Shown: piece by piece, positions 53,993 through 63,175 of the stretch
Numbering within the stretch: position 1 is the stretch's first letter
How the letters are laid out: every line of letters begins with the position of its first letter
Origin: Herminiimonas sp. KBW02
GTDB taxonomy: Bacteria; Pseudomonadota; Gammaproteobacteria; Burkholderiales; Burkholderiaceae_D
DNA length: 64,000 nt
NCBI RefSeq assembly: GCF_003852535.1
Contig: NZ_QAJP01000005.1
Span: 144,403-208,402 of the forward strand
Reading direction: 5' to 3'
Notes under the pieces: generated by a model
The model's database searches: none
Seen by the model: only the letters and a program-made list of their open reading frames with translations
Told to the model about the DNA's origin: nothing
Program-made: the position numbers and the translations under genes

Positions 53993-54045
53993 GCATCGTT
54001 AGCGACCGGAGGTGGTCGTGGGCGTTTTTTTCGATTAAAATGGCA

Positions 54046-54122
54046 CCCGCATCAAGGAGCGTTGCGACAGGTCGTTCGATCTGCCAGGCTTGATGCGGTC
54101 AGTACATGCAACTGCGCTCACG
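54046..54122 (+). promoter_or_regulatory. SAH riboswitch of ahcY
   Basis: P1 is a perfect 10-bp stem, CCGCATCAAG (54047-54056) with CTTGATGCGG (54089-54098). P2 is CAGGTC/GATCTG (54068-54083, loop GTTC). GAGCG (54057-54061) pairs with CGCTC (54115-54119) and TTGC with GCAA (54108-54111) as the pseudoknot. The conserved GAGCGNUGC, CCAGGCT and GCGCTCACG segments are present. It lies 31 bp upstream of the ahcY ATG. SAH riboswitches raise ahcY expression when SAH accumulates. Confidence 0.85.
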
Positions 54123-54152
54123 TTTCTTTTTTTCTAACGAAAGGAGGGCGTG

Positions 54153-55592
54153 ATGAACGCCGCAGTAATGACTTCCTCTACCAATTTTTCCGACTACGTT
54201 ATCGCCGATCTGTCCTTGTCCGCCTGGGGCGACAAGGAAATCCGTATTGCTGAAACCGAAATGCCAGGCCTGATGGCCATCCGCGAAGAATTCGCGGCCG
54301 CGCAACCTTTGAAGGGCGCACGCATCACCGGTTCCATCCACATGACGATCCAGACCGCAGTACTGATCCAGACGCTGGAAGCGCTGGGTGCAAAAGTACG
54401 TTGGGCATCGTGCAATATCTATTCGACACAAGATCACGCAGCTGCTGCAATCGCTGCAGCCGGTACACCAGTATTTGCAGTTAAAGGCGAAACACTGGAC
54501 GACTACTGGGAATACACCCACCGCATTTTCGAATGGCCGAACGACGACAAAGGCGCGCCGGTTTATTCGAACATGATTCTGGATGACGGCGGCGACGCAA
54601 CCCTGTTGCTCCATCTCGGTACCCGTGCTGAAAAAGACGCGTCGGTATTGAACAACCCAGGTTCGGAAGAAGAAATCTGCCTGTTCAATTCGATCAAAAA
54701 ACACCTGGCTGTGGATGCGACCTGGTACTCGAAACGCCTGCCGCAAATCCTCGGCGTGACCGAAGAAACCACCACCGGCGTGCATCGTTTGTACCAAATG
54801 CACAAGGAAGGCAAACTGGCTTTCCCTGCGATCAACGTTAACGACTCCGTTACCAAATCCAAGTTCGACAATCTGTACGGCTGCCGCGAATCGCTGGTAG
54901 ATGGTATCAAGCGCGCGACCGACGTCATGATCGCCGGTAAGATCGCTGTCATCGCTGGTTATGGTGACGTCGGCAAAGGTTCGGCACAAGCAATGCGTGC
55001 CCTGTCCGCACAAGTATGGGTAACCGAAATCGATCCTATCTGCGCATTGCAGGCTGCGATGGAAGGCTACCGCGTCGTGACCATGGAATACGCGGCAGAA
55101 CACGGCGACATCTTCGTTACCTGTACCGGTAACTACCATGTGATCACCCACGAACACATGAAGAAGATGAAAGACCAGGCGATTGTCTGCAACATCGGTC
55201 ACTTCGACAATGAAATCGAAGTCGCTGCGTTGAAACAATACACATGGGAAAACATCAAGCCGCAAGTCGACCACATCATCTTCCCTGACGGCAAACGCAT
55301 CATCCTGCTGGCTGAAGGTCGTCTGGTTAACCTCGGTTGCGGTACCGGTCACCCGTCGTATGTGATGAGCTCGTCGTTCGCGAACCAGACGATTGCACAA
55401 ATCGAACTGTACGCAAACACCAAAAACTACCCGGTCGGTGTTTACACCCTGCCTAAACATCTGGATGAAAAAGTCGCACGCCTGCAATTGAAGAAACTCA
55501 ATGCGCAGTTGACGACTCTGACCACAGAACAGGCGAACTACATCGGCGTGCAGCAAGCTGGTCCTTACAAGCCAGAGCACTATCGCTACTAA
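54153..55592 (+). CDS. ahcY: S-adenosylhomocysteine hydrolase
   Basis: This is a 479-residue NAD-dependent cytoplasmic enzyme splitting SAH into adenosine and homocysteine, removing the methylation inhibitor. It has [27 protein letters not shown], the NAD loop [23 protein letters not shown] and the C-terminus [11 protein letters not shown] 54153 follows a strong AAGGAGGG; an in-frame GTG at 54150 is adjacent. The SAH riboswitch precedes it, and a holin-like gene and metF follow (110 bp gap to the former). Confidence 0.98.
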   Translation: MNAAVMTSSTNFSDYVIADLSLSAWGDKEIRIAETEMPGLMAIREEFAAAQPLKGARITGSIHMTIQTAVLIQTLEALGAKVRWASCNIYSTQDHAAAAIAAAGTPVFAVKGETLDDYWEYTHRIFEWPNDDKGAPVYSNMILDDGGDATLLLHLGTRAEKDASVLNNPGSEEEICLFNSIKKHLAVDATWYSKRLPQILGVTEETTTGVHRLYQMHKEGKLAFPAINVNDSVTKSKFDNLYGCRESLVDGIKRATDVMIAGKIAVIAGYGDVGKGSAQAMRALSAQVWVTEIDPICALQAAMEGYRVVTMEYAAEHGDIFVTCTGNYHVITHEHMKKMKDQAIVCNIGHFDNEIEVAALKQYTWENIKPQVDHIIFPDGKRIILLAEGRLVNLGCGTGHPSYVMSSSFANQTIAQIELYANTKNYPVGVYTLPKHLDEKVARLQLKKLNAQLTTLTTEQANYIGVQQAGPYKPEHYRY

Positions 55593-55701
55593 GCACTTGC
55601 AGTAGTAGGTAATAGTCGTTCAGTGTTTTGCCTGAGCTGCCCCATATTGAATATGGGGCAGCGATTTCCTGACGTTCAGTATTGAAAAAAGGAGAAATCG
55701 T

Positions 55702-56046
55702 ATGCGCATCATCCTCATCTGGGCAATCAATGCAGCGGCACTTTTTGCGCTTCCCTTCCTGATGTCATCCATCAGGGTCGATAGTGTCGGCACGGCCATC
55801 ATCGCCGCCCTGATACTGGGCCTGGTGAATACCCTGATACGTCCGATCCTGGTGTTGCTGACCCTGCCCGTCACTTTGCTGACATTGGGCTTGTTCATCT
55901 TCGTCATCAACGGTCTGATGTTCTGGGCGGTCTCGCAACTGGTAGGTGGTTTCCATGTCGCCGGTTTCTGGTCGGCGGTAGGCGGAGCGATCCTGTACAG
56001 CATTATTTCGTGGATATTGTCCGCGCTTTTACTACAAGAAAAATGA
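55702..56046 (+). CDS. phage-holin-family-4-like small membrane protein
   Basis: This is a 114-residue protein with four hydrophobic helices. Pattern NTLIRPILVLLTLPVTLLTLGLFIFVINGLMFW is characteristic of the phage_holin_4_2/YvlD family, conserved in bacterial chromosomes and not necessarily phage-derived. It is located between ahcY and metF, sharing ATGA with metF. The role is unknown. Confidence 0.85.
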   Translation: MRIILIWAINAAALFALPFLMSSIRVDSVGTAIIAALILGLVNTLIRPILVLLTLPVTLLTLGLFIFVINGLMFWAVSQLVGGFHVAGFWSAVGGAILYSIISWILSALLLQEK

Positions 56047-56894
56047 AAGAACAGAATTTCAGCATAGAGTTTTTCCCGCCCAAGACACCTGTGGGTGTGG
56101 AAAAGCTGCGCGTCACTTGCGCCAAACTGTCTGAGTTGAATCCCAAGTATTTCTCGGTCACGTTTGGTGCCGGTGGCTCGACGCAACAAGGCACACTGGA
56201 AACAGTGCTGGAAATCCGTGCTGCCGGTCAGGACGCGGCACCGCACTTGTCCTGCCTCGGTAGCTCACGTGAAAGCTTGCGTGCGATCCTGGCCGAATAC
56301 AAATCGCATGGCATCAAGCGCATCGTTGCTCTGCGCGGCGATTTGCCGAGTGGTTACGGTTCGATGGATATGTCGTCTAGTGAATTTCACTATGCAAATG
56401 AGCTGGTGGAATTCATCCGTACTGAAACCGGCGACTGGTTCCATATAGAAGTCGGCGCTTATCCTGAAATGCATCCGCAAGCGAAATCACCGCAAGACGA
56501 TATCGCCAACTTTGTACGCAAGGCCAACGCAGGTGCCGATTCTGCGATCACGCAGTATTTCTACAACGCGGATGCTTATTTCCGTTTCGTCGAGGACGCG
56601 CGCAAGGCGGGTGCGAATATACCGGTGATTGCAGGCATCATGCCGATCACCAATAACTCGCAATTGATGCGTTTTTCTGATGCGTGTGGCGCTGAAATCC
56701 CGCGCTGGATACGCCTCAAACTGGCTAGTTACGGTGATGATGCAGAATCGATACGCGCTTTCGGTCTGGATGTGGTGACGGATCTGTGTGAGCGTTTGCT
56801 GGCAGGTGGTGCGCCTGGTTTGCATTTCTATTCACTGAACCAGGCTGTGGCGACGCAAACTATCTGGACACGTCTGAATCTGTCGCAGAAATAA
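56043..56894 (+). CDS. metF: 5,10-methylenetetrahydrofolate reductase
   Basis: This is a 283-residue FAD-dependent enzyme making 5-methyl-THF for methionine synthesis. The N-terminal FSIEFFPPKTPVGVEKLR, GAGGSTQQGT and the RIVALRGDLPSG motif are typical. ATG 56043 overlaps the preceding stop by 4 bp (ATGA), so it is translationally coupled. Together with ahcY it completes the methionine salvage cycle. A terminator follows. Confidence 0.97.
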   Translation: MKEQNFSIEFFPPKTPVGVEKLRVTCAKLSELNPKYFSVTFGAGGSTQQGTLETVLEIRAAGQDAAPHLSCLGSSRESLRAILAEYKSHGIKRIVALRGDLPSGYGSMDMSSSEFHYANELVEFIRTETGDWFHIEVGAYPEMHPQAKSPQDDIANFVRKANAGADSAITQYFYNADAYFRFVEDARKAGANIPVIAGIMPITNNSQLMRFSDACGAEIPRWIRLKLASYGDDAESIRAFGLDVVTDLCERLLAGGAPGLHFYSLNQAVATQTIWTRLNLSQK

Positions 56895-56915
56895 TTAATT
56901 AGTAAGAGCCGCTGT

Positions 56916-56953
56916 AAAAATGCCCTGTGCCGGAAACGGCCCGGGCATTTTTT
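56916..56953. terminator. bidirectional terminator between metF and ygfA
   Basis: AAAAATGCCC (56916-56925) pairs with GGGCATTTTT (56943-56952), and an inner GCCG/CGGC stem (56929-56940) closes the loop. It stops both convergent genes. Confidence 0.85.
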
Positions 56954-56956
56954 ATT

Positions 56957-57511
56957 TCAACGGCCGCGGAAGGTCGCTTCTTCCGTTACTACGGCATCCA
57001 GTGAGATGTCGTACACCTCAGCGGTAAAATCGACTTCGCCGAACGCATAAGCCACACCCAGCGTGCGTGGTCGTGGTTCTGTTGCCAGTGTCCTGTCGTA
57101 AAAGCCGCCGCCGTAGCCAAGGCGGAAACAGTCGGCATTAAAGCCGAGGCAGGGTATCAGCAGTGCTTGTGGCTGTATCAATGGATTGTCCGCCACCGGG
57201 ATGTCGGTGCCTAACCTGTCCTTGCGCAAAGCTTCGCCTGGCGTCCACGCCACGAATTGCAAGGGAACGTTGTCACCGACGATCAGCGGCAAAGCCAGTT
57301 GTACGCCTGTTGCGTTCAATTCTGCATAGGCCTGATGTAAATCGGGCTCACCACGCATGGGCCAGTACACGCCTATGCTGGCGGGTTTTTCGGTACGCCA
57401 CCATTGCAATATCTTGTCACCCAGGCGACGGTCAAAAAGGGCACGTTGATCCGCGGCAAGTGCGTTACGCTTTGAGAGCAGGGTGCGACGTAAATCGAGC
57501 TTATTTTGCAT
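56957..57511 (-). CDS. ygfA: 5-formyltetrahydrofolate cyclo-ligase
   Basis: This is a 184-residue enzyme that recycles 5-formyl-THF (folinic acid) into the active folate pool with ATP. It has LRRTLLSKRNAL at the start, SIGVYWPMRGEPDL and LIPCLGFNADCFRLGYGGGFYDRTLA (phosphate loop), all typical. It is convergent with metF, keeping folate one-carbon genes together. Its upstream region (57512-57661) is shared with slt and contains a palindromic repeat pair. Confidence 0.93.
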   Translation of the reverse strand: MQNKLDLRRTLLSKRNALAADQRALFDRRLGDKILQWWRTEKPASIGVYWPMRGEPDLHQAYAELNATGVQLALPLIVGDNVPLQFVAWTPGEALRKDRLGTDIPVADNPLIQPQALLIPCLGFNADCFRLGYGGGFYDRTLATEPRPRTLGVAYAFGEVDFTAEVYDISLDAVVTEEATFRGR

Positions 57512-57555
57512 GGGTACGGGAAGAGAATCGCGTGCTATTCTAGGTGCCAGAGATG

Positions 57556-57625
57556 GGAACTCATTTTATAGCTATCCGGCCTGGTATCCACATGCGCATC
57601 CGTGGATATTTATCAAATAAGTTCC
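57556..57625. repeat. inverted pair of degenerate 34-bp palindromic repeat units (copy 4)
   Basis: 57556-57577 and 57604-57625 are imperfect inverted repeats. The right unit (57594-57624) keeps the GGATATTTAT and AAGTTC core of the family. It lies between ygfA and slt, ending 37 bp before the slt ATG. Confidence 0.65.
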
Positions 57626-57661
57626 AGTATAAGCAGGATAAAAATAGGGGTCACGACATTC

Positions 57662-59611
57662 ATGTTTTCGCATAAATTATTCGCGCGCGTCATGTTGCTG
57701 GCGGCATCCGCCGTGTTTCTTGTGCCGGCGGCGCATGCGCAAAAGCGCGCTGCGGGCTTCGCCAGCGATGATGATGCATTTTTAGCATTGCGTGATGCAT
57801 CGCGACGCGGCGATGCCGTGCGTGCTGCCGATATTGCATCAAGGCTCGGTAATTACGCTATTCCTTCGTATGTTGATTATTACCAGCTCAGGCCGCGTAT
57901 CAAGGATGCCAGTCCGACTGAAATTCTGGCTTTTCTGAATAAATATAGCGGCAGTGCAATCGCTGATCGCTTGCGCAACGACTGGTTGCTTGAGATCGGC
58001 AAACGCCGCGACTGGGTAACCTTCGACGAACAGTATCCGCAATTCGAGCTGAATGACGATACTCAATTGAAATGCTATGCGCTGATGTCGAAGGCACAGA
58101 AAGGCATGAATGTCGCGGTTGATGCGCGTGCCTTGTTGACCGTGCCGAAAAATTACGGTGAAGGTTGCGTTGCGCTGATCGGCATGCTGATGGAAAACAG
58201 CCAGTTCAATGAAGATGATTTGTGGGCCCAGATACGTCTGGCAGCAGAGACCGGTTCTACGGATTTTGTGCGTCGCCTGGTGCCGTTCACCGGTATAGAT
58301 GATGGTTCGCTGGTGACAGCGATGGAAAAGCCGGCGCTGATCACTTCCAAGGGCGTAGGTTTCCGTCGTGTGAAGCATGAAGTCTTCATCGTTGCCCTGG
58401 GTCGCATCGCAAAAGGCAATCCGGCACAAGCGGCGGATATCTTGTCCAGCAATACCCTGTTGCTGAACAAGAAGCAGGAAGCACAAGGCTGGGCGCAAAT
58501 CGCTTTGCAGGCTTCGATGAAGCTGGCGCCGGAAGCGGCAGACTACTGGCGCAAGGCAGGTAACGCACCGTTGTCGCTGGAAGGCCATCAATGGAAAATT
58601 CGCGCCGCGCTGCGTGCCGGCGACTGGAAGCTGGTCAAACAAGGGGTGGAAGCAATGCCGGCTGCGTTGCGTGACGATGCAACCTGGACCTATTGGCTGG
58701 CGCGTGCAGTGCGCGAAGAAGGCAAGCGGGATGAGGCCAATGCACTGATGCAGTCGATTGCATCGCAAACCAATTTCTACGGTCAGCTGGCACTGGAAGA
58801 ACTCGGCCAGAAAATCACGATACCACCGCGTGCGGTACCGGTAACGGAAGAAGAGATCGCACCGATGGCTGCCAACCAGGGTTTCCGTCGTGCCTTTAAA
58901 TTCTTTGACCTGGGTTTGCGTTTTGAAGGTTACCGTGAATGGAACTGGGAACTGCGCAGGATGAACGAGCGCCAGCATCTGGCTGCCGCTGAATTTGCGC
59001 GCCGCAGTGAAGTACTGGATCGCATGGTCAATACTTCGGACCGGACCAAGATAGAAGTGGATTTCACGCAGCGTTTCCCCTCGCCTTATCGCGATGTCAT
59101 GCGCTCGGCCACGCAAAAGCTGGGTCTGGAAATGGCCTGGGTGTATGGGCTGATCCGTCAGGAATCACGCTTCATCATGGATGCGCGTTCACACGTGGGC
59201 GCATCCGGTCTCATGCAATTGATGCCGGCCACTGCGCGCCATGTTGCCAAGAAAATAGGCATGACTGATTTCGCGCATAGTCAGGTCAACGAAATCGAAA
59301 CCAATATCCTGCTCGGCACCAATTACCTGAATATGGTCCTGAACGATCTGGGTGGTTCGCAAACGTTGGCAACAGCTGCTTACAACGCTGGTCCGGGACG
59401 TCCGCGCGCCTGGCGTTCGACCTTGACGCGTCCGGTCGAAGGAGCGATTTTTGCAGAATCGATTCCGTTTTCGGAAACCCGCGACTATGTAAAAAAAGTG
59501 CTCTCCAATGCGACTTACTACGCAGCCATGTTCGAGAGCAAACCGCAATCATTAAAGGACCGCCTGGGTAACGTCGCACCGACGGCATTTGTGCCTACGG
59601 ATCTGCCGTAA
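57662..59611 (+). CDS. slt: soluble lytic murein transglycosylase
   Basis: This is a 649-residue periplasmic enzyme that cleaves peptidoglycan glycan strands to 1,6-anhydromuropeptides. Signal peptide MFSHKLFARVMLLAASAVFL ends near residue 27; a long helical ring domain (about 30-480) precedes the SLT catalytic domain with the catalytic glutamate in GLIRQESRF (about 507), then SGLMQLMPATARHVAKK and TAAYNAGPGR. ATG 57662 is used; the frame to 57602 is inside the repeat. It lies just upstream of a GST gene. Confidence 0.95.
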   Translation: MFSHKLFARVMLLAASAVFLVPAAHAQKRAAGFASDDDAFLALRDASRRGDAVRAADIASRLGNYAIPSYVDYYQLRPRIKDASPTEILAFLNKYSGSAIADRLRNDWLLEIGKRRDWVTFDEQYPQFELNDDTQLKCYALMSKAQKGMNVAVDARALLTVPKNYGEGCVALIGMLMENSQFNEDDLWAQIRLAAETGSTDFVRRLVPFTGIDDGSLVTAMEKPALITSKGVGFRRVKHEVFIVALGRIAKGNPAQAADILSSNTLLLNKKQEAQGWAQIALQASMKLAPEAADYWRKAGNAPLSLEGHQWKIRAALRAGDWKLVKQGVEAMPAALRDDATWTYWLARAVREEGKRDEANALMQSIASQTNFYGQLALEELGQKITIPPRAVPVTEEEIAPMAANQGFRRAFKFFDLGLRFEGYREWNWELRRMNERQHLAAAEFARRSEVLDRMVNTSDRTKIEVDFTQRFPSPYRDVMRSATQKLGLEMAWVYGLIRQESRFIMDARSHVGASGLMQLMPATARHVAKKIGMTDFAHSQVNEIETNILLGTNYLNMVLNDLGGSQTLATAAYNAGPGRPRAWRSTLTRPVEGAIFAESIPFSETRDYVKKVLSNATYYAAMFESKPQSLKDRLGNVAPTAFVPTDLP

Positions 59612-59648
59612 AACAGCGACATACAAGAATTTTATTGTTACGGACACT

Positions 59649-60362
59649 ATGCAAACTACAGAACTCGATCCGACCTTGTCGCAAACGCTGGGTAACGCAG
59701 AAAAGAACGGCTTGAAGCTGGTGATCGCGAACAAGAATTACTCTTCGTGGTCGATGCGTCCCTGGGTGGCGATGACGGCTTTCAATATTCCGTTCCAGGA
59801 AATTTCAGTCTTGCTGGATCGTTCGGATACGACGGCGCAGATCGCGCATTATTCGGCAGCGGGCAGGGTGCCGGTATTGCTGGCCGGGGAAACCGTAATC
59901 TGGGATTCGCTGGCGATATGCGAATACCTGGCAGAGCAATTTCCGGAAAAGAAAATGTGGCCGGAAGACGTCGCTGCACGCGCGCTGGCACGTTCGATCT
60001 GCGCCGAGATGCATTCAGGTTTTACTGGCGTTCGCTCTGCTATGTGGATGAATATACGTGCCAAATTCCCGGGCAAAGGGCGTACGCTGGATGCACAGGC
60101 GGATATCGGCCGCATCAGCGAGATCTGGGAAAACTGTCTGGCCTTGTCCGGTCCCAGCCAGTATCTGTTTGGCGAATTCTCGATAGCTGATGCTTACTTT
60201 GCACCCGTGGTCATGCGCTTCCGTACCTACGATGTTGTGCTGGCACCGGCGCTGGACGCGTATGTCGAACGGGTCGCGGCCCACCCGGCAGTCGCGCAAT
60301 GGATAGCAGGTGCACTGGCCGAGACCGACCACATCGAAAAGTACGACAGCTACCCCGATTGA
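59649..60362 (+). CDS. glutathione S-transferase family protein
   Basis: This is a 237-residue GST-like protein from ATG 59649. The N-terminal thioredoxin-like domain starts KLVIANKNYSSWSMRPWVAM; VPVLLAGETVIWDSLAICEYLAEQFP is the substrate/GSH motif. A helical C-terminal domain follows (YLFGEFSIADAYFAPVVMRF). The role is detoxification or an unknown transfer reaction. The stop is 6 bp before cca. Confidence 0.87.
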   Translation: MQTTELDPTLSQTLGNAEKNGLKLVIANKNYSSWSMRPWVAMTAFNIPFQEISVLLDRSDTTAQIAHYSAAGRVPVLLAGETVIWDSLAICEYLAEQFPEKKMWPEDVAARALARSICAEMHSGFTGVRSAMWMNIRAKFPGKGRTLDAQADIGRISEIWENCLALSGPSQYLFGEFSIADAYFAPVVMRFRTYDVVLAPALDAYVERVAAHPAVAQWIAGALAETDHIEKYDSYPD

Positions 60363-60368
60363 ACTGAT

Positions 60369-61613
60369 ATGAAGACTTACATCGTTGGCGGTGCAGTGCG
60401 CGATGAATTACTGGGCGTGGCCGTCAAGGATCGCGATTACGTGGTGGTTGGTGCAACGCCCGAAACCATGATTGCGCAAGGTTATACCCCGGTCGGTAAA
60501 GACTTCCCTGTCTTCCTGCATCCGAAGACGCACGCCGAGTACGCACTGGCGCGTACCGAGCGCAAGACTGAGCCCGGTTACAAGGGCTTCGTCTTTCATA
60601 CCGATGCCAGCGTGACGCTGGAAGAAGATTTAATCCGCCGCGACCTCACCATCAATGCGATGGCGCAGGATGAAGACGGCAGTATCGTCGATCCCTTTGG
60701 TGGCCAGCGCGACCTCAAACAACGCATCTTCCGCCATGTGTCCCCGGCCTTCGCCGAAGATCCGGTGCGCATATTACGCATCGCACGCTTTGCCGCACGC
60801 TTTCCTGAATTTACGGTAGCGCCGGAAACCAATGCACTGATGCAGGGTATGGTGGTGGCAGGTGAAGTCGATGCGCTGGTGCCGGAGCGGGTGTGGCAGG
60901 AACTGGCGCGTGGCCTGATGGAAGTGCGTCCGTCACGGATGTTCGCCGTGCTGCGCGATTGCGGCGCCCTGAAGCGCATATTGCCGGAGCTGGATGCATT
61001 GTGGGGTGTGCCGCAACCGGCGCTCTATCATCCGGAAATCGATACCGGTGCGCACATCATGCTGGTGATTGATTATGCTGCCAGCATCCAGGCCGATTTG
61101 CCTACCCGTTGCGCAGCGCTGTTGCACGACCTTGGCAAGGGCGTCACACCGCCCGAGATGTGGCCGCGTCATCACGGCCACGAGATGCATAGTGCGAAAC
61201 TGGTGGATGCGGTTTGCAAGCGCCTGAAAATACCGAATGACTGTCGTGACCTGGCACTCATGACTGCGCGTGAGCATGGCAATGTCGGACGTGCGCTGGA
61301 ATTGCGTGCGAAGACAATAGTGAACTTGCTGGAGCGTTGCGATGCTTTCCGCAAGCCGCAACGTTTTCTCGATATGCTGGTGGCGTCAGAGTGTGATCAT
61401 CGCGGACGTACCGGTTTTACAGAGAAACCGTTTCCACAAAGGCCTTATCTGCAGGCAGCGTTGACTGCGGCCCTGACGGTGAATGGTGGTGAAATTGCCG
61501 AGCTGACGCGGCAACGATATCCGGATCAGGCACAACGCATACCGGAAGCTATTCATGAAGCACGCGTGCGGGCAGTCGCCGCTGCGATCAAGGAAGTGGT
61601 GCCTGAAGAATAA
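60369..61613 (+). CDS. cca: multifunctional CCA-adding enzyme
   Basis: This is a 414-residue nucleotidyltransferase that builds or repairs the tRNA 3' CCA. GGAVRDELLG and DRDYVVVG (catalytic aspartates) are at the start, then DLTINAMAQD and the tRNA-binding region RIARFAARFPEF. An HD phosphohydrolase domain occupies the C-terminal half with LLHDLGKG and the RHHGHEMHS segment. It is the multifunctional form (2'-phosphatase/nucleotidase) typical of Gram-negatives. It is 6 bp after the GST gene. Confidence 0.96.
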   Translation: MKTYIVGGAVRDELLGVAVKDRDYVVVGATPETMIAQGYTPVGKDFPVFLHPKTHAEYALARTERKTEPGYKGFVFHTDASVTLEEDLIRRDLTINAMAQDEDGSIVDPFGGQRDLKQRIFRHVSPAFAEDPVRILRIARFAARFPEFTVAPETNALMQGMVVAGEVDALVPERVWQELARGLMEVRPSRMFAVLRDCGALKRILPELDALWGVPQPALYHPEIDTGAHIMLVIDYAASIQADLPTRCAALLHDLGKGVTPPEMWPRHHGHEMHSAKLVDAVCKRLKIPNDCRDLALMTAREHGNVGRALELRAKTIVNLLERCDAFRKPQRFLDMLVASECDHRGRTGFTEKPFPQRPYLQAALTAALTVNGGEIAELTRQRYPDQAQRIPEAIHEARVRAVAAAIKEVVPEE

Positions 61614-61648
61614 CTGCAATACGCATGCAGTCTTCAGGCTGGCCTGTT

Positions 61649-61930
61649 TCAGGTCATCGGGACGTTGCGGCGGGTAGATAGCACATATGCACGCAACTCA
61701 TTGCGCGTGACGATGCCATCATTATTGGCGTCGATGCGTTCGAAGTTCTCGACGATCAGCGCCATATTTGCGGCCTGTGCTTCGGATTTGGTAATGCTCT
61801 GTACCGGTGCCTTGGTGGACGCTACTTTGTCCTGCGCATGTTTGCTTCTATAGGCTTCGGCGGACAGTTGTGCGGCGGTGGCGTTGACGACGACCAGTGC
61901 TATCGTCAGTGCGATTAGCTTTTTCTTCAT
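61649..61930 (-). CDS. small secreted EF-hand protein
   Basis: This is a 93-residue protein from ATG 61930 (GGGGAG ribosome site; a GTG 6 bp upstream is an alternative). Signal peptide ends near residue 20 (ATA). A single EF-hand near residues 64-76 has DANNDGIVTRNE, the canonical D-x-N-x-D-G-x5-E pattern. A lone EF-hand may need to dimerise or bind calcium loosely. It is convergent with cca and has a palindromic repeat 98 bp upstream. Function is not known. Confidence 0.78.
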   Translation of the reverse strand: MKKKLIALTIALVVVNATAAQLSAEAYRSKHAQDKVASTKAPVQSITKSEAQAANMALIVENFERIDANNDGIVTRNELRAYVLSTRRNVPMT

Positions 61931-62027
61931 GTTCACTCCCCTTTACAAGCACGAAACCGTGTTTGAAGTTCTCATTGAAAGATTATTCGGGGTAATTCGC
62001 CAACGCATTTACGCCTTGTTACATTTA

Positions 62028-62061
62028 GAACGCATCTCACGGATGTTTATGAAATGAGTTC
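62028..62061 (+). repeat. 34-bp palindromic repeat unit (copy 5)
   Basis: It matches copy 2 at 33 of 34 positions (GGATGTTTAT in place of GGATATTTAT). TA flanks both ends (62026-62027 and 62062-62063), so this is a solo unit. Confidence 0.78.
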
Positions 62062-62186
62062 TAATACAAAGCAATATTCGTTTTCCGTATAAGGGTCGAA
62101 CAAAGACTTCGTTGGAAAGTTGACGTGCGCCGTCTAAGCTGGTGACAGCCGTAACGGATGGTCCGGCACGGCTGTTCACCACTTAT

Positions 62187-62276
62187 ATGCGGGGTCTGAA
62201 CGTGGACTTACTTGATACCATCACGGCAGTTTCGGCGGCAGCAGTCGTGCTGGCCGCACTCATCTGCCGCCTGTAA
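62187..62276 (+). CDS. possible small hydrophobic peptide (29 codons)
   Basis: ATG 62187 (or GTG 62202) opens a 29-codon frame, too short for usual gene finders. From the GTG it reads a short acidic start then an alanine/valine-rich hydrophobic stretch ending ICRL, like a small single-span membrane peptide. No good ribosome site is seen. It lies upstream and antisense to the pssA end, and may be chance. Confidence 0.25.
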   Translation: MRGLNVDLLDTITAVSAAAVVLAALICRL

Positions 62277-62290
62277 AGCCGCACTAATAT

Positions 62291-62923
62291 CTAGAATTTC
62301 GGGATGTGCAAAGTCTTGCTGATCATCAAGGTGCCGGAAAGCGCAAACAGCAATGCCAACGGATGCAATTCCCACGGCCCGACTTGCCATACGCCACCGT
62401 AAATGGCTGCGCCCACGCTGCCGATAGATGCCAGCCAGGCCAGAATACCGGTAATGATGACGCTGGTCGGTATCGGTGTACCTTCAAAGTAAGCTACCTT
62501 GTCTGCGCCTTCCGACAGGCTTTCTGCGGTGACGTTGTAACGTGCCAGGCGGCTGACGCCGCAACAGACGAAGTAAATCATCGCAACCCAGTCCCAGCCG
62601 CCGGTCAGACCCGCCGCAAAACCCAGTGTAACCGGTGCCAGACCGAAAGAAATCACGTCGGCCAGCGAATCCAGCTCACGTCCCATCGCCGAATGCTGGC
62701 GGCGCCAGCGCGCAATACGACCATCGAGCACATCGAATATAAAGGCGGCAGGTGCCATCGCTGCAGCAGCATAGAAGTGATGTAGCGACTGGCTCGCCAT
62801 ATACAGCATGGCAAAAAATACGGCGGCTACGCCGCAGGCTGCATTACCAAGCGTAAAAAAATCCGCCAGGTGAAAGCCGCGCAACATGGAAAAATGCTTG
62901 CGGGGCGCTTTGGATGGGGGCAT
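62291..62923 (-). CDS. pssA: CDP-alcohol phosphatidyltransferase (PssA-like)
   Basis: This is a 210-residue membrane enzyme, probably phosphatidylserine synthase. The CDP-alcohol motif D-G-x2-A-R-x8-G-x3-D-x3-D is visible as DGRIARWRRQHSAMGRELDSLADV (about 66-89). Five or six hydrophobic helices surround it. The HLADFFTLGNAACG start is typical of the PssA branch. The 252 bp upstream (62924-63175) hold no feature I can name. Confidence 0.87.
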   Translation of the reverse strand: MPPSKAPRKHFSMLRGFHLADFFTLGNAACGVAAVFFAMLYMASQSLHHFYAAAAMAPAAFIFDVLDGRIARWRRQHSAMGRELDSLADVISFGLAPVTLGFAAGLTGGWDWVAMIYFVCCGVSRLARYNVTAESLSEGADKVAYFEGTPIPTSVIITGILAWLASIGSVGAAIYGGVWQVGPWELHPLALLFALSGTLMISKTLHIPKF

Positions 62924-63175
62924 TACTGTCTCTCTTGAATAATCTATTTTTAGTTGCCAGCCGGAACCGATGTGTGCCGGATCAACCGTATCGTAGCGGC
63001 AAGTATGTCATTGAATTAAATGATTGTGCAGGGAAATAGCCAGGTTTTTCATTGTCGTCCCCCGCTGGTGCGCCAGCTTGTTATGATGTTGTTGCAAGCT
63101 GGTATAAGTCGGTTACCGTACATACGATAGAAAATCGGGGTTTTAGACTGAAACTTTCCTTCATTGGAGGCTGCC

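Larger units (their letters stand above)
61937..62290. other. 353-bp intergenic region with repeat and possible small ORF
   Basis: This gap holds the palindromic unit at 62028-62061, a possible small ORF at 62187-62276 and the promoter region of the EF-hand gene. No other clear feature is visible. Confidence 0.5.

Noticed and set aside
51663-55580. Long minus-strand frames opposite metK and ahcY (51663-52775, 54099-55580)
   Set aside because: They are mirror images of highly codon-biased genes, with no start signals or protein family; the plus-strand genes explain them.
57839-59116. 425-codon minus-strand frame inside slt
   Set aside because: It is a shadow of the transglycosylase gene with no domain or start signal.
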